Positions 36,736 to 48,602 of a stretch of 64,000 nucleotides of DNA are shown in pieces. A program made the translations under genes and the position numbers. Below the pieces are notes generated by a model, which made no database searches, was not told the DNA's origin, and saw only the letters and a list, made by a program, of their open reading frames with translations. Origin of the DNA: Cymodocea nodosa (lineage: Eukaryota > Streptophyta > Magnoliopsida > Alismatales > Cymodoceaceae); the NCBI GenBank assembly GCA_036874045.1, contig CM072339.1, positions 13,585,501 to 13,649,500 on the forward strand. Direction: 5' to 3'. Numbering within the stretch: position 1 is the first letter of the stretch; the number at the start of each line of letters is the position of its first letter.

Positions 36736-38937
36736 TGTTTAGAATGAAAAAGTGCATAATATTAACAGTTAAATGATGGTTAATTGCATAATATTTAGCT
36801 TATCATATAAGAATTAAGCCATTATGTTATAATTACACTGTTATATGCTTTAATGAAAGAATCTACATAATTTCAGAAAATTAACGTTAATTAAGTACAT
36901 TTCTGAATTGTTGGTAAGTTGTAGGTTTTTAATTCTTAAGTATCTGAATTTTCTATTATTTTGGAGAGTTATATTGCATGTACCGGACAATTATGTTTAA
37001 AATACTTAAAGAATATTTTATTATTTCTAGGAATACACGTGTTGAAACATCAATTAAGTAGATTTTCAGTAAGTTATCTACTAACTATCTGAAATGCATC
37101 TAAGCATCAGATAGTTAGGTTTGCAAGTATCCAAAATATCTTTTTATCATAAAACTTACTAAGGACACGTGTTGTTACCTAAAAACCTGATTTAAGTGTG
37201 GTTTTATAAAGCATGATTTATTTTATTTGCATATATTTATATCATGTACAAGTGCATAGTAACAACTCGTTGAGTTAGTGTTCTTTTTGTTGAAAGATCA
37301 CGTGCCAACTCGTTGAGTTACAGGTTTAAAGGTATAAAAAAATCATGTGAGAACTCGTTGAGTTATTGAGTAAAAATCGTAAATTATATATTTGAACTCG
37401 TTAAGTTAGAATTATGCACGTGTTGAATTTAAATGCTTTATTATATCATGTGAACTGCACATGTATAACTCGTTAAGTTAGCATAATTATTTGCGTTGAA
37501 TTAAATGAATATACACTAAGGTAACACATTGTGTTAGTAAGCTTATAAGTTATTTCTTTATTGCATGTGTTTTATAGTTAAATCAACGAAGTAAGTCCAT
37601 TGAGTTATCTGTAACTCCATGGACCATTTATTTTCTAATATGTCACTGTAGTAGTTACAGAAACAGGACATTCGAAGGAAAATCACAATTACACGTATCA
37701 CGTAGGAATTCACTCGTGGAATGAAGAAGAAATCATCATCGTTGATATGAATGAAGGAAATCCAACCAATCATCTAAGCATAAGCAGTTACTACAGAAAG
37801 AAATATAAAAGAAGAGGAGAAAGACGAAGAAAGTGTGTGTGTAGAGGTGGAGAATCGCGCTAACTATAGGAAGCGTCAAAAGTTCCCTAAAGCTCCACAC
37901 CACCACCAAAATCACCAACCATCGGAGGTCTATGAGGATACTTTCCTGATGTCGGGTCGATTCCGAGCCAAACATGGTGACTGACAACCACTATGATGAG
38001 TGATCGCATTGTGGGAAGGGAGGCCATTTTCACCAAGCACCGACTCATATCTCAGGAGATCGTAAAGCTTCTAGCCTTGGTTTCGGGTTGATGCCAGTAT
38101 GTTGAAGAGGAGATCATTTTACAATTCTGGATTCGCAATTCTATAGGAAGAGGAGGCAAGATTGTAAGTGATTAAGTTTTTAGCGGTGTAATCGCATATA
38201 GGGACAGAAACTTTTACTGTCGATAGAGATTTTTACATTTCACCTTTCATTCATCTTCAAGAACATATCAAAACAAAAATACCGAAAAAAACCAATTATC
38301 TGTCTTTACATTTAGTATTAAAGTATTGTATTATTTGTTTTGTATTGTGATTAATGTTATCATTGTCAATATTGTGAATGTTTTATGTTTGTTTGATTCA
38401 GAAAATAGAAAATAGTTTTATTGTTTACTGAAATTGATTTGTTCCAGATACTTAAAGATTTTAATGGTTACTATTTGAAATATCTGAATGTTAGTATTAC
38501 TTAATGATAAATCTAATATTAACTAACATTAAAGAGTTTAATTAATATTATTTACAATCTGTGGAACCGTCCAATGGTTGGCTGAATTCCTCTATAAATA
38601 GCAGTATTTAACTAGAAAGATAGGCTCGTGGAGTTAACTTAAGTCCATAAAGTTAGTCCATTGAGTTAGCCATAACTCCACGAACTGAGTCTGTTGTGTT
38701 AACCTTAACTCAATGGAGTGCTTACTGAACACATATAAACTCTAATATAAAAATCGAAACAGTACATAATTCTTACTCAATCTCTGTGGGATCGACCTAT
38801 ACTTGCACACAAATACAATATACACTGTGCACTTATAGTTAAAATACAAATTGGAATTAATATCTAATTTGTGTGAAAGGTTGTTTGTTTACTTCTAAAA
38901 GTAATTAGTTATATAATCATAAAAACAAAAGTTAACA
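36736..38937 (+). repeat. G3: Athila-like gypsy LTR followed by primer site, internal region lost
   Basis: 2.2 kb, TGTTTAGAATGAAAAAGTGC to ...GTTAACA. TATAAAAG is at 37804-37811. Motifs are CTCGTTGAGTTA (37267, 37310, 37352), CTCGTTAAGTTAG (37396, 37467) and the GAGTTA/AACTCCACGA cluster near 38625-38715. A primer site follows, so it was a 5' LTR, but no pol is found after it. Confidence 0.85.
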
Positions 38938-38954
38938 AATCAATACAAGTTTTC

Positions 38955-38972
38955 TAGCGTCGTTGTCGGGGA
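38955..38972 (+). other. G3 primer-binding site (tRNA-Asp type, degraded)
   Basis: TAGCGTCGTTGTCGGGGA; three transitions from TGGCGCCGTTGCCGGGGA. Confidence 0.8.
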
Positions 38973-40117
38973 CCAATTTTTTGATCTAACCTTTCACATC
39001 AATACATAGAGTTACATGTTTTAAAGGTGTAAAAAGTCATAGAGTTAAGACTAAAACACGTAGAGTTAACTTTGGTCACGTGTTAACTTAAAGATATCAC
39101 ATGAAACACTCTTAGTATTTAGATGAGCACATAACTCGTAAACTAAAAACTCATAAACTTAAGGTGAAAAACTACTAGACTTAAGAGGACATGTGAAGAA
39201 CTTAAATGTCACATGGCAAAGATAGAAAAGAATATTAATTATACACATAAAAAACTTAAAACATTCACATGAGAGGTCTTTAAAAGTCATAGAGTTAACA
39301 TTAACACTACGAGTTTTACATATAAAGTAAAGATAACTTGATGATATATTAAGTATTTTGAACAATACATCTGATAATTCATCTTGTTCTTTATTTGTCT
39401 AACTATGTTTTGTAGAATATTTTGTAGTACATTTTCAAGACACAATATTATGATAGAATGTGAAGGTAGAACGTGGGAGCATACACAGAATTTTTGAGAA
39501 GTATGAATGTGGAATGAAGGATAAACTTAAGAATTTGTTGCTATCCATGAATGTAAACCATGTTGTCCATTATTATTTGTAAACCATGATATACCACTAT
39601 CAAACATGTGTGATTGAAAATTACACTATAAATAGATGCGTATGTTAAAGGAAAATGAAGTGCATGACGATGATATAGATGAAAATCTATTGTACTACAG
39701 ATCTACTAGTCCCAAAAATGAAAAGTTAATTGACTATCGAAGATTCTAACTATTATTCTATAAATAATTTATCGCGTCACCAAACTCAAATAGTTGTCTC
39801 ATGACTTTCCAAGAAATTTGAATAGTCAAACCATAACTGTATGAGTTTTTCATTTGATATTTTTTATTCTTCTGTCACGTGAGAATATAAGTTGGGTACA
39901 TGAGGTTATTGTAAAGACGTAAAGTTATTTGTAATTCTTCAAGAAATTCGAATAGTTATTACTTAACCATATGAGTTTTCCTTCTTTTACTTTTCCCTTC
40001 TTTGTCACATGATAACTTAAGTCATCTACATGTGAGTTCTTAAAAGAATCATAAGGTTATCGTAATTCTTTAAGAAACTTGAATAATTAACACATAATTA
40101 TATGAGTTTTCTATCTT
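38973..40117. other. Unassigned LTR-like stretch
   Basis: No gene seen. It has many GTCATAGAGTTAA, CACGTGTTAACTTA and CATGAGAACTTAAG elements, in the style of the LTRs nearby but a different family. Likely an LTR fragment. Confidence 0.45.
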
Positions 40118-40560
40118 TTGTCCTTACCTTTTCTCCTACGTGAAAATTCTTTTGCTTGTGAGTTTACTAGGTTTGTTCTTGATTCTCTTCTTCTAATTGC
40201 TGAACTTAATGTTGAGGTTGTTGAAAATATTCTAGAGATTCCTGACTTTCAATTCTTAATTATGGTGGAGAGCCTACAGAACCTTCCATACTTTTATCTT
40301 GTAACTTTTCTAGTAATTGCTGAAGAGTTTCATCCTCTTTAATGAAATTTGTTGAACTATTTTTTTTCTTCGTGCTCCCTTGTTCAGCTTCTTCTCTTTC
40401 TTCTTCCTCCTCACAATCAATCTCCATTATTACTATTTTCTCAGATTCAGTGGTAGATTGGGATGAAATCTTGAGCATAGTGGATTCTACCCTAATTTCT
40501 TTGTTTGTCTTCTCTTCAAGCTACAACTCTTTTTCAACTTGTGTTTCTTCGCTCTACTAC
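40118..40560 (-). pseudogene. Inverted fragment of an ORFx-like reading frame
   Basis: On the minus strand, 40478-40260 reads EEEEEREEAEQGSTKKKN and KEDETLQQLLEKLQDK ending GSPP. G2's ORFx has the same order: EEEERAENEEAERS, KNN, EEQETLQQIMERIQDK, DSPP. So this is a third ORFx-related copy, in opposite orientation and truncated before the conserved domain. Confidence 0.6.
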
Positions 40561-40927
40561 TACTGTTGTGCGGAAAGATCAAACAAACCTGGAGCATCTA
40601 GGGGTGGTGTAGAGAAGAGATCTGTGTGGAAGAGAGGATTGCAAGTGGAGAATTCGAAGAACAACAAATTTACATGGTTCCCCAACATGGGTACGTCCAT
40701 GGGTGATCAATCTATCGTGATTCCTTGCTGTATGGTTGCTGGTACAAAGAAGGGGGAGAACGAAATCAAGGGATGGTTTGGCATGGCATCCCTTGGACGT
40801 GGATGACCCTTTACATATATAGGGGCAACGATTGGTGATACACAAAAGACAAGTTTGCTCCTATACAAATTATCAAAGAAATACAACTATATACAAAGAC
40901 ACATACATATACTTGATGGAAGACACA
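40561..40927 (-). other. Probable copia-type LTR fragment, minus strand
   Basis: The minus strand has TATATATGTAAAGGGTC and then GGGAACCATGTAAATTTGTT, a leader style common to plant copia LTRs. Frames on both strands here are not recognised as proteins. It abuts the start of G2. Confidence 0.4.
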
Positions 40928-43248
40928 TGTTTAGAATGAAAAAGTGCATATTATTAATGGTTAAATGATGGTTAATTGCACAATATTTAGCTTATCATAT
41001 ATGAATTAAGCCATTATGTTATAATTGCACTATTATATGCTTTAATTGAAGAATCTGCTTAATTTGGGGGAATTAATGTTAATTTAGTACATTTATGAAC
41101 TGTCGGTAAGTCGTAGGTTGTGAAATTCTTAAGTATTCGAATTTTCTGATATTTCAGACATTTATGTTTAACATACCAAACAAATTCGGATAGTTATGTT
41201 TAACAGACCGAATATGTATCAGATAGTTATGTTTAAATTGCCAAGCAGTTATGTTTTGAAAGTTTCCTGAAGTTAACAACTAGTCGTTTCGTTGCATTAA
41301 TTTCTCATTTAGCTAAACATTAAGTTAACGTGTGTTTTTATTGAAAAGCATGATATGCTTTAAAGTTATATCTTCTGTATCATGAATAGTGCATGTTTTG
41401 ATAACTCGTTAAGTTAGTGAGTAAAAGAAGAGACGAACTCGTTAAGTTAACATAACTAAACGCATTGAGTTGCTATATTGAACACTAAGGCAACGTGTTA
41501 GGTTAGCGTTATAAACTTAAGTTGTTATTTTTGCACGTGGTAAAATTCTTATTATAAAAACATTTGTTTATTACTGAATCGGTGAGTTAGCTGTAACTAT
41601 TCGAAATGCATTTGAGCATCGGATAGTTAGACCTATAACTCTCCAAAATGTTATTTTATGATTAAACTACTACTGACACGTGTTGAGATCTGGTAGATTT
41701 ACTTAAGTTATATATCGGTGAGTTATTTGTAAGTATCTGAAATGCATCTGAGCATCTGATAGTTAAGTTTATAAGTATCCGAAATACTCCTAAGCATCGG
41801 ATAGTTAAATTTATGCACGTGTTTTATAGTTAAATCAACGAAGAAAGTCCGTTGAGTTATATGTAACTCCACAGACTATATATTTTCTAATATACCACTG
41901 TAGCAGTTGTAGAAATAGGACAATTGGAAGGAAAAACCACGTTTGCACGTATCACGCAGGAATTCAATTGCGTAGGGAAAAGAAATCATCGCCGTTGATA
42001 TGAATGAAGGAAATCCAACCGATCATTTAAGCAGAAGCAGTTACTACTGAATAAATATAAAAGAAAAGAAGAAAAAAAGAAGAGGTGTGTGATCGATGGA
42101 CGACCAGTGTATACAGAGGAGGAGCATCGAGCTTTCTACAGACAATATCGGTGATTCTCCGAAGTATCACACCAACCATCGTTAACACCACCATAATCAC
42201 CAACCATCGTTACCATCACCATAATCACCAACCATCGGAGGTCTGTGAGGATACTTGCCTGATGTCGGGTCGATTCCGAGCCAAACACAGTGCCTGACAA
42301 CCACTATGAGGAGTGACCGCGCCGCGGGAAGGGAAGCCATTTTCACCAAGCGCCGACTCATATTTCAGGAGATCGTAAAGCTTTTAGCCTTGACTTCGAG
42401 TTGATGCCTGTATGCTGAAGAGGAGATCATCTTGCAATTATGGACTCGCAATTCTATAGGGAGAGGAGACAGGATTGTAAGTGGTTTAATTTTCAGTGGT
42501 GTAATCGCGTTGCAAGTAGTGTCAGAAGTATTTACTATCAAGTGAGATTACTTTACATTTCACCTATCGCCCATTTCCATGTTCATATTAAAACAAAAAT
42601 ACCAAAAACAATTTATCTATGTTTGTATGTTGTATTTGAGTGTTGTATTGTTTGTGTTGTATCGTGATTAATGTTATCTATGTCAGTGTTGTGATTGTTT
42701 TATGTTTACTTTAGTTTTACAGTTTACTGAAATTGGTTCATTCAAAAGACTTAAAGATTTTAATGGTTATTGTTTGAATTATCTGAATGTTAGTATTGCT
42801 CAATGATAAATCCAATGTTAACTAACATTAAAGAGCTTAATTGATCTTATTTACAATCTGTGGAATCGCCCAATGGTTGGCCGAATTCCTTTGTAAATAG
42901 CAGTATTAAAAAGAAAAGGCAGGCTCGTGGAGTTAACTTAAGTCCACGAGGTTAGTCCGTTGAGTTATCCATAATTCAACGAACTTAGTCCGTTGAGTTA
43001 GCTGTAATTCAACGGAGAGCTTATTGAATATATAAATTTGATTTTTAACAAACGAACAGTTCTCAAGTTCGTTAGCAATTCCCTGTGGGATCGACCTGTA
43101 CTTGCACACTGATACAATAGACACTGTGCACTTGCAGTTAAAGTACAAATTGGAATTAATATCTAAATTGTATTAAAGGTTGTTTGTTTACTTCTAAAAG
43201 AAAGAATAGGCATAAAGATAAATTAACTTAGTAAAAACAGAAGTAACA
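40928..43248 (+). repeat. G2 5' LTR, carrying a block from a copia LTR
   Basis: About 2.3 kb, starting TGTTTAGAATGAAAAAGTGC. 41270-41572 matches the inner part of the C1-C3 LTRs (ACTAGTCGTTTCGTTGCATT through AAAACATTTGTT), with internal deletions between CTCGTTAAGTTAG repeats. Gypsy-type sequence follows with CGGATAGTTA elements (41620-41805), then TATAAAAG at 42056-42063 and the CGTTGAGTTA/AATTCAACG cluster at 42920-43020. The end is placed by comparison. Confidence 0.83.
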
Positions 43249-43296
43249 AATCCAAGTTTTTCTAGTGTAGTGCTGGGAAGACCCAAACAAGTTTTA

Positions 43297-43314
43297 TGCC
43301 GCCGTTGTCAGGGA
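43297..43314 (+). other. G2 primer-binding site (tRNA-Asp type), with a degraded second copy just upstream
   Basis: TGCCGCCGTTGTCAGGGA, close to TGGCGCCGTTGCCGGGGA. CAAGTTTTTCTAGTGTAGTG at 43252-43271 and CAAGTTTTATGCCGCCGTTG at 43287-43306 look like a small duplication of the site and its flank. Confidence 0.78.
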
Positions 43315-43408
43315 ATTGAATTGAATTAAATTAAATTGATATAAGCAACTGTTAGAGCTGTTTCGTTTTAATAGTCAGAGTTGTGTGTTTTCTTCTGTAA
43401 TTGAGAAT

Positions 43409-43975
43409 ATGGCATATGCTTATGCTCAAAGATTTCTGAAACCTATAATTAGCATATGTGAATTCTGCAATTCTGAAGGACACGACATTTCTGATTGTTT
43501 GAAATTGAGACGTCTACAGATTGTTAGATCCTATGAACAACAAATGAATTATCTTCAATATAATAGAGTCGAGTATGAGAATCCTATAGTTTACCCAACT
43601 GATGGTTAGTATAGAATGTGTAATATGATGAGAGACATTGAAGTTTGGGATAGCTATGATAGACTGGAGCATAGTATAGAGCAAAATCTTGACAAACTGA
43701 AATACTTTGTGTGTCAACAACAAGAAGTCAACCAGTTAAACTATAAGGAATCATATTCAGAACCTAAATAGGATATAATTTACGAAATTGAAAAAGCCAT
43801 AAAGAAAATTGATCAAAAATTGAATGCAATGAAATTAGATGATCTGGAAACAAAATTAAAAGCATTAGACGAAAATACAATGAAAATACAAGTTATGCAA
43901 CAGAACAATGAGAATTATAATGTTATAAACCTACATAATTTGCAAAATATACAGCAAACACTAATGTAAGAGAAT
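43409..43975 (+). pseudogene. G2 zinc-knuckle start of the pol polyprotein
   Basis: Begins MAYAYAQRFLKP. CCHC knuckle CEFCNSEGHDISDC is at residues 15-28, followed by a basic KLRRLQIVRSYEQQ and a helical linker (KAIKKIDQKLNAMKLDD). Stops at 43607-43609, about 43769 and about 43967. In G1 the same segment is in one frame with protease; here a frameshift near 43950 separates them. No capsid domain precedes it: only about 160 bp of leader separate it from the LTR. Confidence 0.82.
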
Positions 43976-44031
43976 TTAAAGAATGTACTTTAAAACTAAA
44001 AACAATTGAAGATCATAATCACGAAAATGAT

Positions 44032-47000
44032 ATGCAAAAACATCATGAAAATAATGAAAATTTGGAAGATGTATGTGTAACATTAAGATCTGGAACTGAT
44101 ATACCACCAAGAACTCAAAATGAAAATGATATGAAGGTGGACAAGAGTAAAAATCAAAATGATAATGAAAATATAGCTGAAAATCTAGAAATCACTGAAG
44201 AACAATCTGAATCTGCGAATGAAGCAAAAAATGATCAAACAAATCAACTAAAAGAAAAAGAGTCTTTGAAATCAAAATCTTTAGCACCCTATCCTGAAAG
44301 ATTACAACAGACAATTCCTGAAAAACAAGAAAAAATCAGAGAAATTTTTGAAAAAGTACAAGTTAACATTCCATTGTTAAATCTATTGTAGAAAATGCCA
44401 CCTTGTGCTAAATTTCTTAAGGATTGGTGTACTAAGAAAAGAGAGTGAAAAGTTCTTAGAAAGGTCTTTTTAGCTGAGCAAAGTAGTTCCCTATTTCTGC
44501 CATAAATTCCTAAAAAGTTATCTAATCTTGGAATCCTTGTTATATCATGCACCATAGGAAATACCATTTTAGAAAGAACATTAATAGACTTAGGTGTAGG
44601 TATAAATGTTATGCCAAGTGATATATTTGTATCCTTAGGATTAGAAGGCTTAACTCCTACTAGTACGGTTATTCAATTAGTTGATAGAAGTATAAGATAC
44701 CCTAAAGGAAAAATAAAGGATGTCTTAATTAAAATCAAAAATTTTATATATCCTATTGATATTGTAATTTTGGATTCCCAACAAATTAAGCATAAAAATA
44801 GTGATACATCTTTAATTTTGGGAAGACCATTTTTAGCAACATCAGGGGCTGTTATCAATTGTAAAACTAGAGTAATGAAGTTAGCATATGGTAATGAAGA
44901 TACTCAATTAAATATTTTCAAACCAGAAAGGTTTGAGGAGTTAGAAATGTCCTTACATATCATAGACTTTTTAGAGGATGAAGGAGATATGTTAGATGAT
45001 GTGATTCAAGAAGAATTAAATAGGCAAATCAATTTTAAAACTTTAGAAGAAAGTGAAAGAATAAATATAGAAGGAGATCGGGAAGAAATTAATTTAAAAA
45101 ATGATGATATTCAATTAGGAGCTCTAGCTTCTGATGGGCAGCATTTAGAATTAAAACCTTTACCTCCTGAATTAACCTATATATTTCTAGAAGATAAACG
45201 AACCTGTCCAATCATTATTGCTTCAGATTTAAAAGAGTATCAAATAGCTAAATTAAAAGATGTAGTAAAAAGTTATAAAGAAGCAATAGGATGGACTATG
45301 ATTGATATAAAAGGGTTAAGTTCAACTTTATGCTGTCACCACATATATTTAGAAGAGAATGCTAAACCTGTTAGAATTCTTGAGAGGAGATTAAATCCAA
45401 ACCTTAAAGAAGTAGTCAGGAAGGAAATAGTTAAATGGTTAGATAATGATATAATTTATCCGATTTTTGATAGCTCGTGGGTTAGTCCAATCCATGTAGT
45501 TCCTAAGAAATCAGGATTAACAGTTATTAGGAATGAAAGTCAAGACTTAATACCTACTAGAATTCAATTAGGCTGGAGAGTATGTATAAACTATAGAAAG
45601 CTGAATGCTGTGACTAGGGAAGATCATTTTTCCTTACCTTTTATAGATCAAATGCTGGAAAGATTAGCAAGGCAAGAATATTTTTGTTTCTTAGACGAGT
45701 ATTCAGGGTATAATCAAATTCCAGTAGCATTAGAGGATCAAGAGAAAACAACTTTCACCTGTCCTAATGGAACTTATGCTTTTAAAAGAATGCCATTCGG
45801 ATTATACAATGCGCTAGCTACCTTTTAAAGATGTGTGTAGGGCATATTTACTAGAATGACTGAAGATTTTTTAGAAATATTTATGGATGATTTTACTGTA
45901 TATGGCAACTCATATGAAGTGTGTTTAAGCAATTTAGACCAAATATTAAAACGTTGTGTGGAAAAAAATCTAGTTTTAAATTGGGAAAAATGTCACTTGA
46001 TGGTTAAACAAGGAATAGTCTTAGGGCATGTTGTTTCTAAAAAAGGGTTGGAAGTAGATAAAGCTAAAATAGAAGTAATTTCTAATCTACCAGAACCTAA
46101 ATCAGTAAAAGATATTAGATCATTTCTAGGACATGCTGATTTTTATAAAAGATTTATTAAAGACTTTAGCAAGATAGCTAGACCTTTAACTAATCTATTA
46201 AAAGATGTTCCATTTAACTTTGATAAAAATTGCAAGGAAGCATTTTTCAGACTTAAGACTAGCTTAATTTCAACTCTTATAATTCAAGCACCTAATTGGA
46301 ACCATCCATTTGAATTAATGTGTGATGCTTTTGATTTGGCTGTAGGAGCAGTGTTAGGACAGAAGATAGAAAAATCTCCTAGAGTGATTCATTATGCAAG
46401 AAAAACCTTAAATGATGCTCAAGTTAATTACACAACTACTAAAAAAGAATTATTAGCTGTTGTGTTTGCTTTAGAAAAGTTTAGATCATATCTGATTGGA
46501 GCTAAAGTAATAGTATACACGGATCATTCAGCTCTAAAACATCTAATAAAGAAAAAAGAAACTAAACCTAGATTGATCCGATGGATATTATTATTACAAG
46601 AATTTGATCTAGAAATTAAAGATAAAAAAGGTTGTGAGAATGTAGTAGCAGATCATTTATCAAGATTACAAATAGAAAAATCAAATATTAAAATTAAGGA
46701 TAATTTTCTTGATGAACAATTAATGACCATCAACACAATGCCTTGGTATGTAGACATAGTTAATTACTTAGTTATTGGTTTAACACCTAAGGATTGGAAT
46801 AGACAGGATAAGAAATTGTTTTTCTCAAGAGTAAAATATTACTATTGGGAAGACCCATACTTATTTAAGAAATGTCCTGATCTGATTTTAAGGAGGTGTG
46901 TTCCAGAAACTGAATATCCGAGCATATTGTCTTTCTGTCATGACCAAACTTGTGGAGGACATTTTGGTTTAGGGAAAACTACTGCAAAAATTCTGCAATG

Positions 47001-48046
47001 TGGGTTTTATTGGCCAACACTATTCAAAGATGCTCATAAATATTGCTTAAGTTGTTTAAGATGTCAACAAATAGGAAGAATATCAAAGAGGAATATGATA
47101 CCTCTTAATCCTATTGTTGAGGTTGAAATCTTTGATGTGTGGGGAATAGATTTTATGGGTCCATTTCCTATGTCTAATCAATTTAATTACATATTGTTGG
47201 GGGTGGATTATGTTTCAAAATGGATAGAAGCTATTCCTACAAAAACTAATGACAACAAAGGGGTAATACAATTTATAAAAACAAATATATTTGCCAGATT
47301 TGGAATACCTAAAGCTATTATCAGTGATAGAGGAACTCATTTCTGTAATAGAAGTTTTGAAGCCTTAATGAAGAAATATGGAGTAAACCACAGAATTGCA
47401 ACATCATATCATCCACAAACAAGTGGACAAGTAGAAAGTGCAAACAAACAAATTAAATTAATCTTAGAAAAAGTAGTAAATCCTACCAGAACAGATTGGG
47501 CTAATAGATTGGTAGATGCACTTTGGGCTTATAGAACTGCTTATAAAACGAGCTTAGGTATGTCACCTTTTAGGCTAGTATATGGAAAAAGTTGTCATTT
47601 ACCTGTTGAAATAGAACATAAAGCTTATTGGACATTAAAAACTCTAAACACTAATTTAAATCAAGCTGTTGAAAATAGAAAAATGTAATTAATTGAATTA
47701 GAAGAATTTAGAAATGAAGTTTATTCAAAGACTGTAAGAGAAAAAGAAAAAAATTAAATTTTGGCATGATAGAAAAATTATTCCTAAAAGCTTTGAAATA
47801 GGACAAGAAGTATATCTTTATATGGCTAGACTCCATAACCATTTAGGAAAATGAAGATGTAGATGGGCAGGACCTTACATAGTTCGAAATGTTTATCCTT
47901 ATGGAGCTATTGAAATTAAAAATCCTAAAAATCAGAATATATTTAAAGTAAATGGACAAAGACTTAAACCTATTCTGAAAACACCAAAAAGCTCCTTTGG
48001 AATTATAGAAGAAGTCGGAGTAGAGGACTACTCGAGCTTTACTTAG
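44032..48046 (+). pseudogene. G2 pol: protease, RT, RNase H, integrase
   Basis: TLRSGTDIPPR at about 44078; protease DLGVGINVMP at about 44590 and LGRPFLATSG at about 44817. RT: WVSPIHVVPKKSG, GWRVCINYRKLNA, MPFGLYNA and catalytic FMDD at about 45885. RNase [43 protein letters not shown]. Integrase: zinc finger [11 protein letters not shown]...CLSCLRC, then [24 protein letters not shown], so the acidic triad is present. C-terminal WAGPYIVRNVYPYG and FKVNGQRLKP end at TAG 48044-48046. Stops at 44389, in 44446-44505 (two), at 45826 and 45838, and at 47686; a frameshift follows near 47750. The two long pieces 44611-45828 and 45856-47688 remain open. Confidence 0.93.
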
Positions 48047-48602
48047 TAAGAAATCAATTTTTATGTTTATATATATATAAAAAAAATATTAAAAATATAT
48101 ATAAAACATAAAAATAGTTGCGGTTCAATCGATTGGATCCATCGGTATGACCGGAACATTAAAAAAATTGTATTAATTTTCAGAAAAAATAATGGTTTTA
48201 CCGAAACATAGTATCGGTTCAACTGAAAGAAAAATAAAAAATATTTAGGTCTGACCGAAACATAGTATTGTTTAAACCGGTAAAAAAATAGAAAAATTAT
48301 TCTCTGTAATATTTTTATTATTATATTTGCTTGTACGGGAAGTCCGTTGAGTTATGCTTAACTCAACGAGTTTACTCCGTTGAGTCTTGAGTTAGTCAAC
48401 GAGCTTATTCCGTTGAGTTACAGTTAACTCAACGGAGTACTATAGCTAAGACTGCGGATAAAATAGTAATAGTTGGTTTGGGAAATGACCCGATTACCTG
48501 CCTAAACTTAGGGCTTATTTAAACTAAAACTTAGAGTTTTGGGGGCATTATCCGGCAAATCATTTAGAATCTAGAACAGTAATAGAATAGATTGGTAGTT
48601 AG
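48047..48602 (+). other. G2 spacer with ACCGAAACATAGTATCGGTT repeats and a motif cluster
   Basis: AT-rich at 48060-48115. 48120-48290 has three diverged copies of a GACCGAAACATAGTAT-GGTTcaac unit, partly palindromic. 48340-48440 is a dense cluster: CCGTTGAGTTA, TTAACTCAACGAG, CCGTTGAGTTAC, TTAACTCAACGGAG. TATTTAAAC follows at about 48518, some 85 bp before ORFx. Confidence 0.75.

Noticed and set aside
36736-38937. G3 as the 3' LTR of G1
   Set aside because: It is followed by a primer-binding site, so it was a 5' LTR; the intervening C4 and E pieces also carry no gypsy 3' region.
40342-40806. 154-codon plus-strand frame
   Set aside because: The minus strand of the same region has an ORFx-like match and an LTR-like leader; the plus frame is serine/phenylalanine low complexity.
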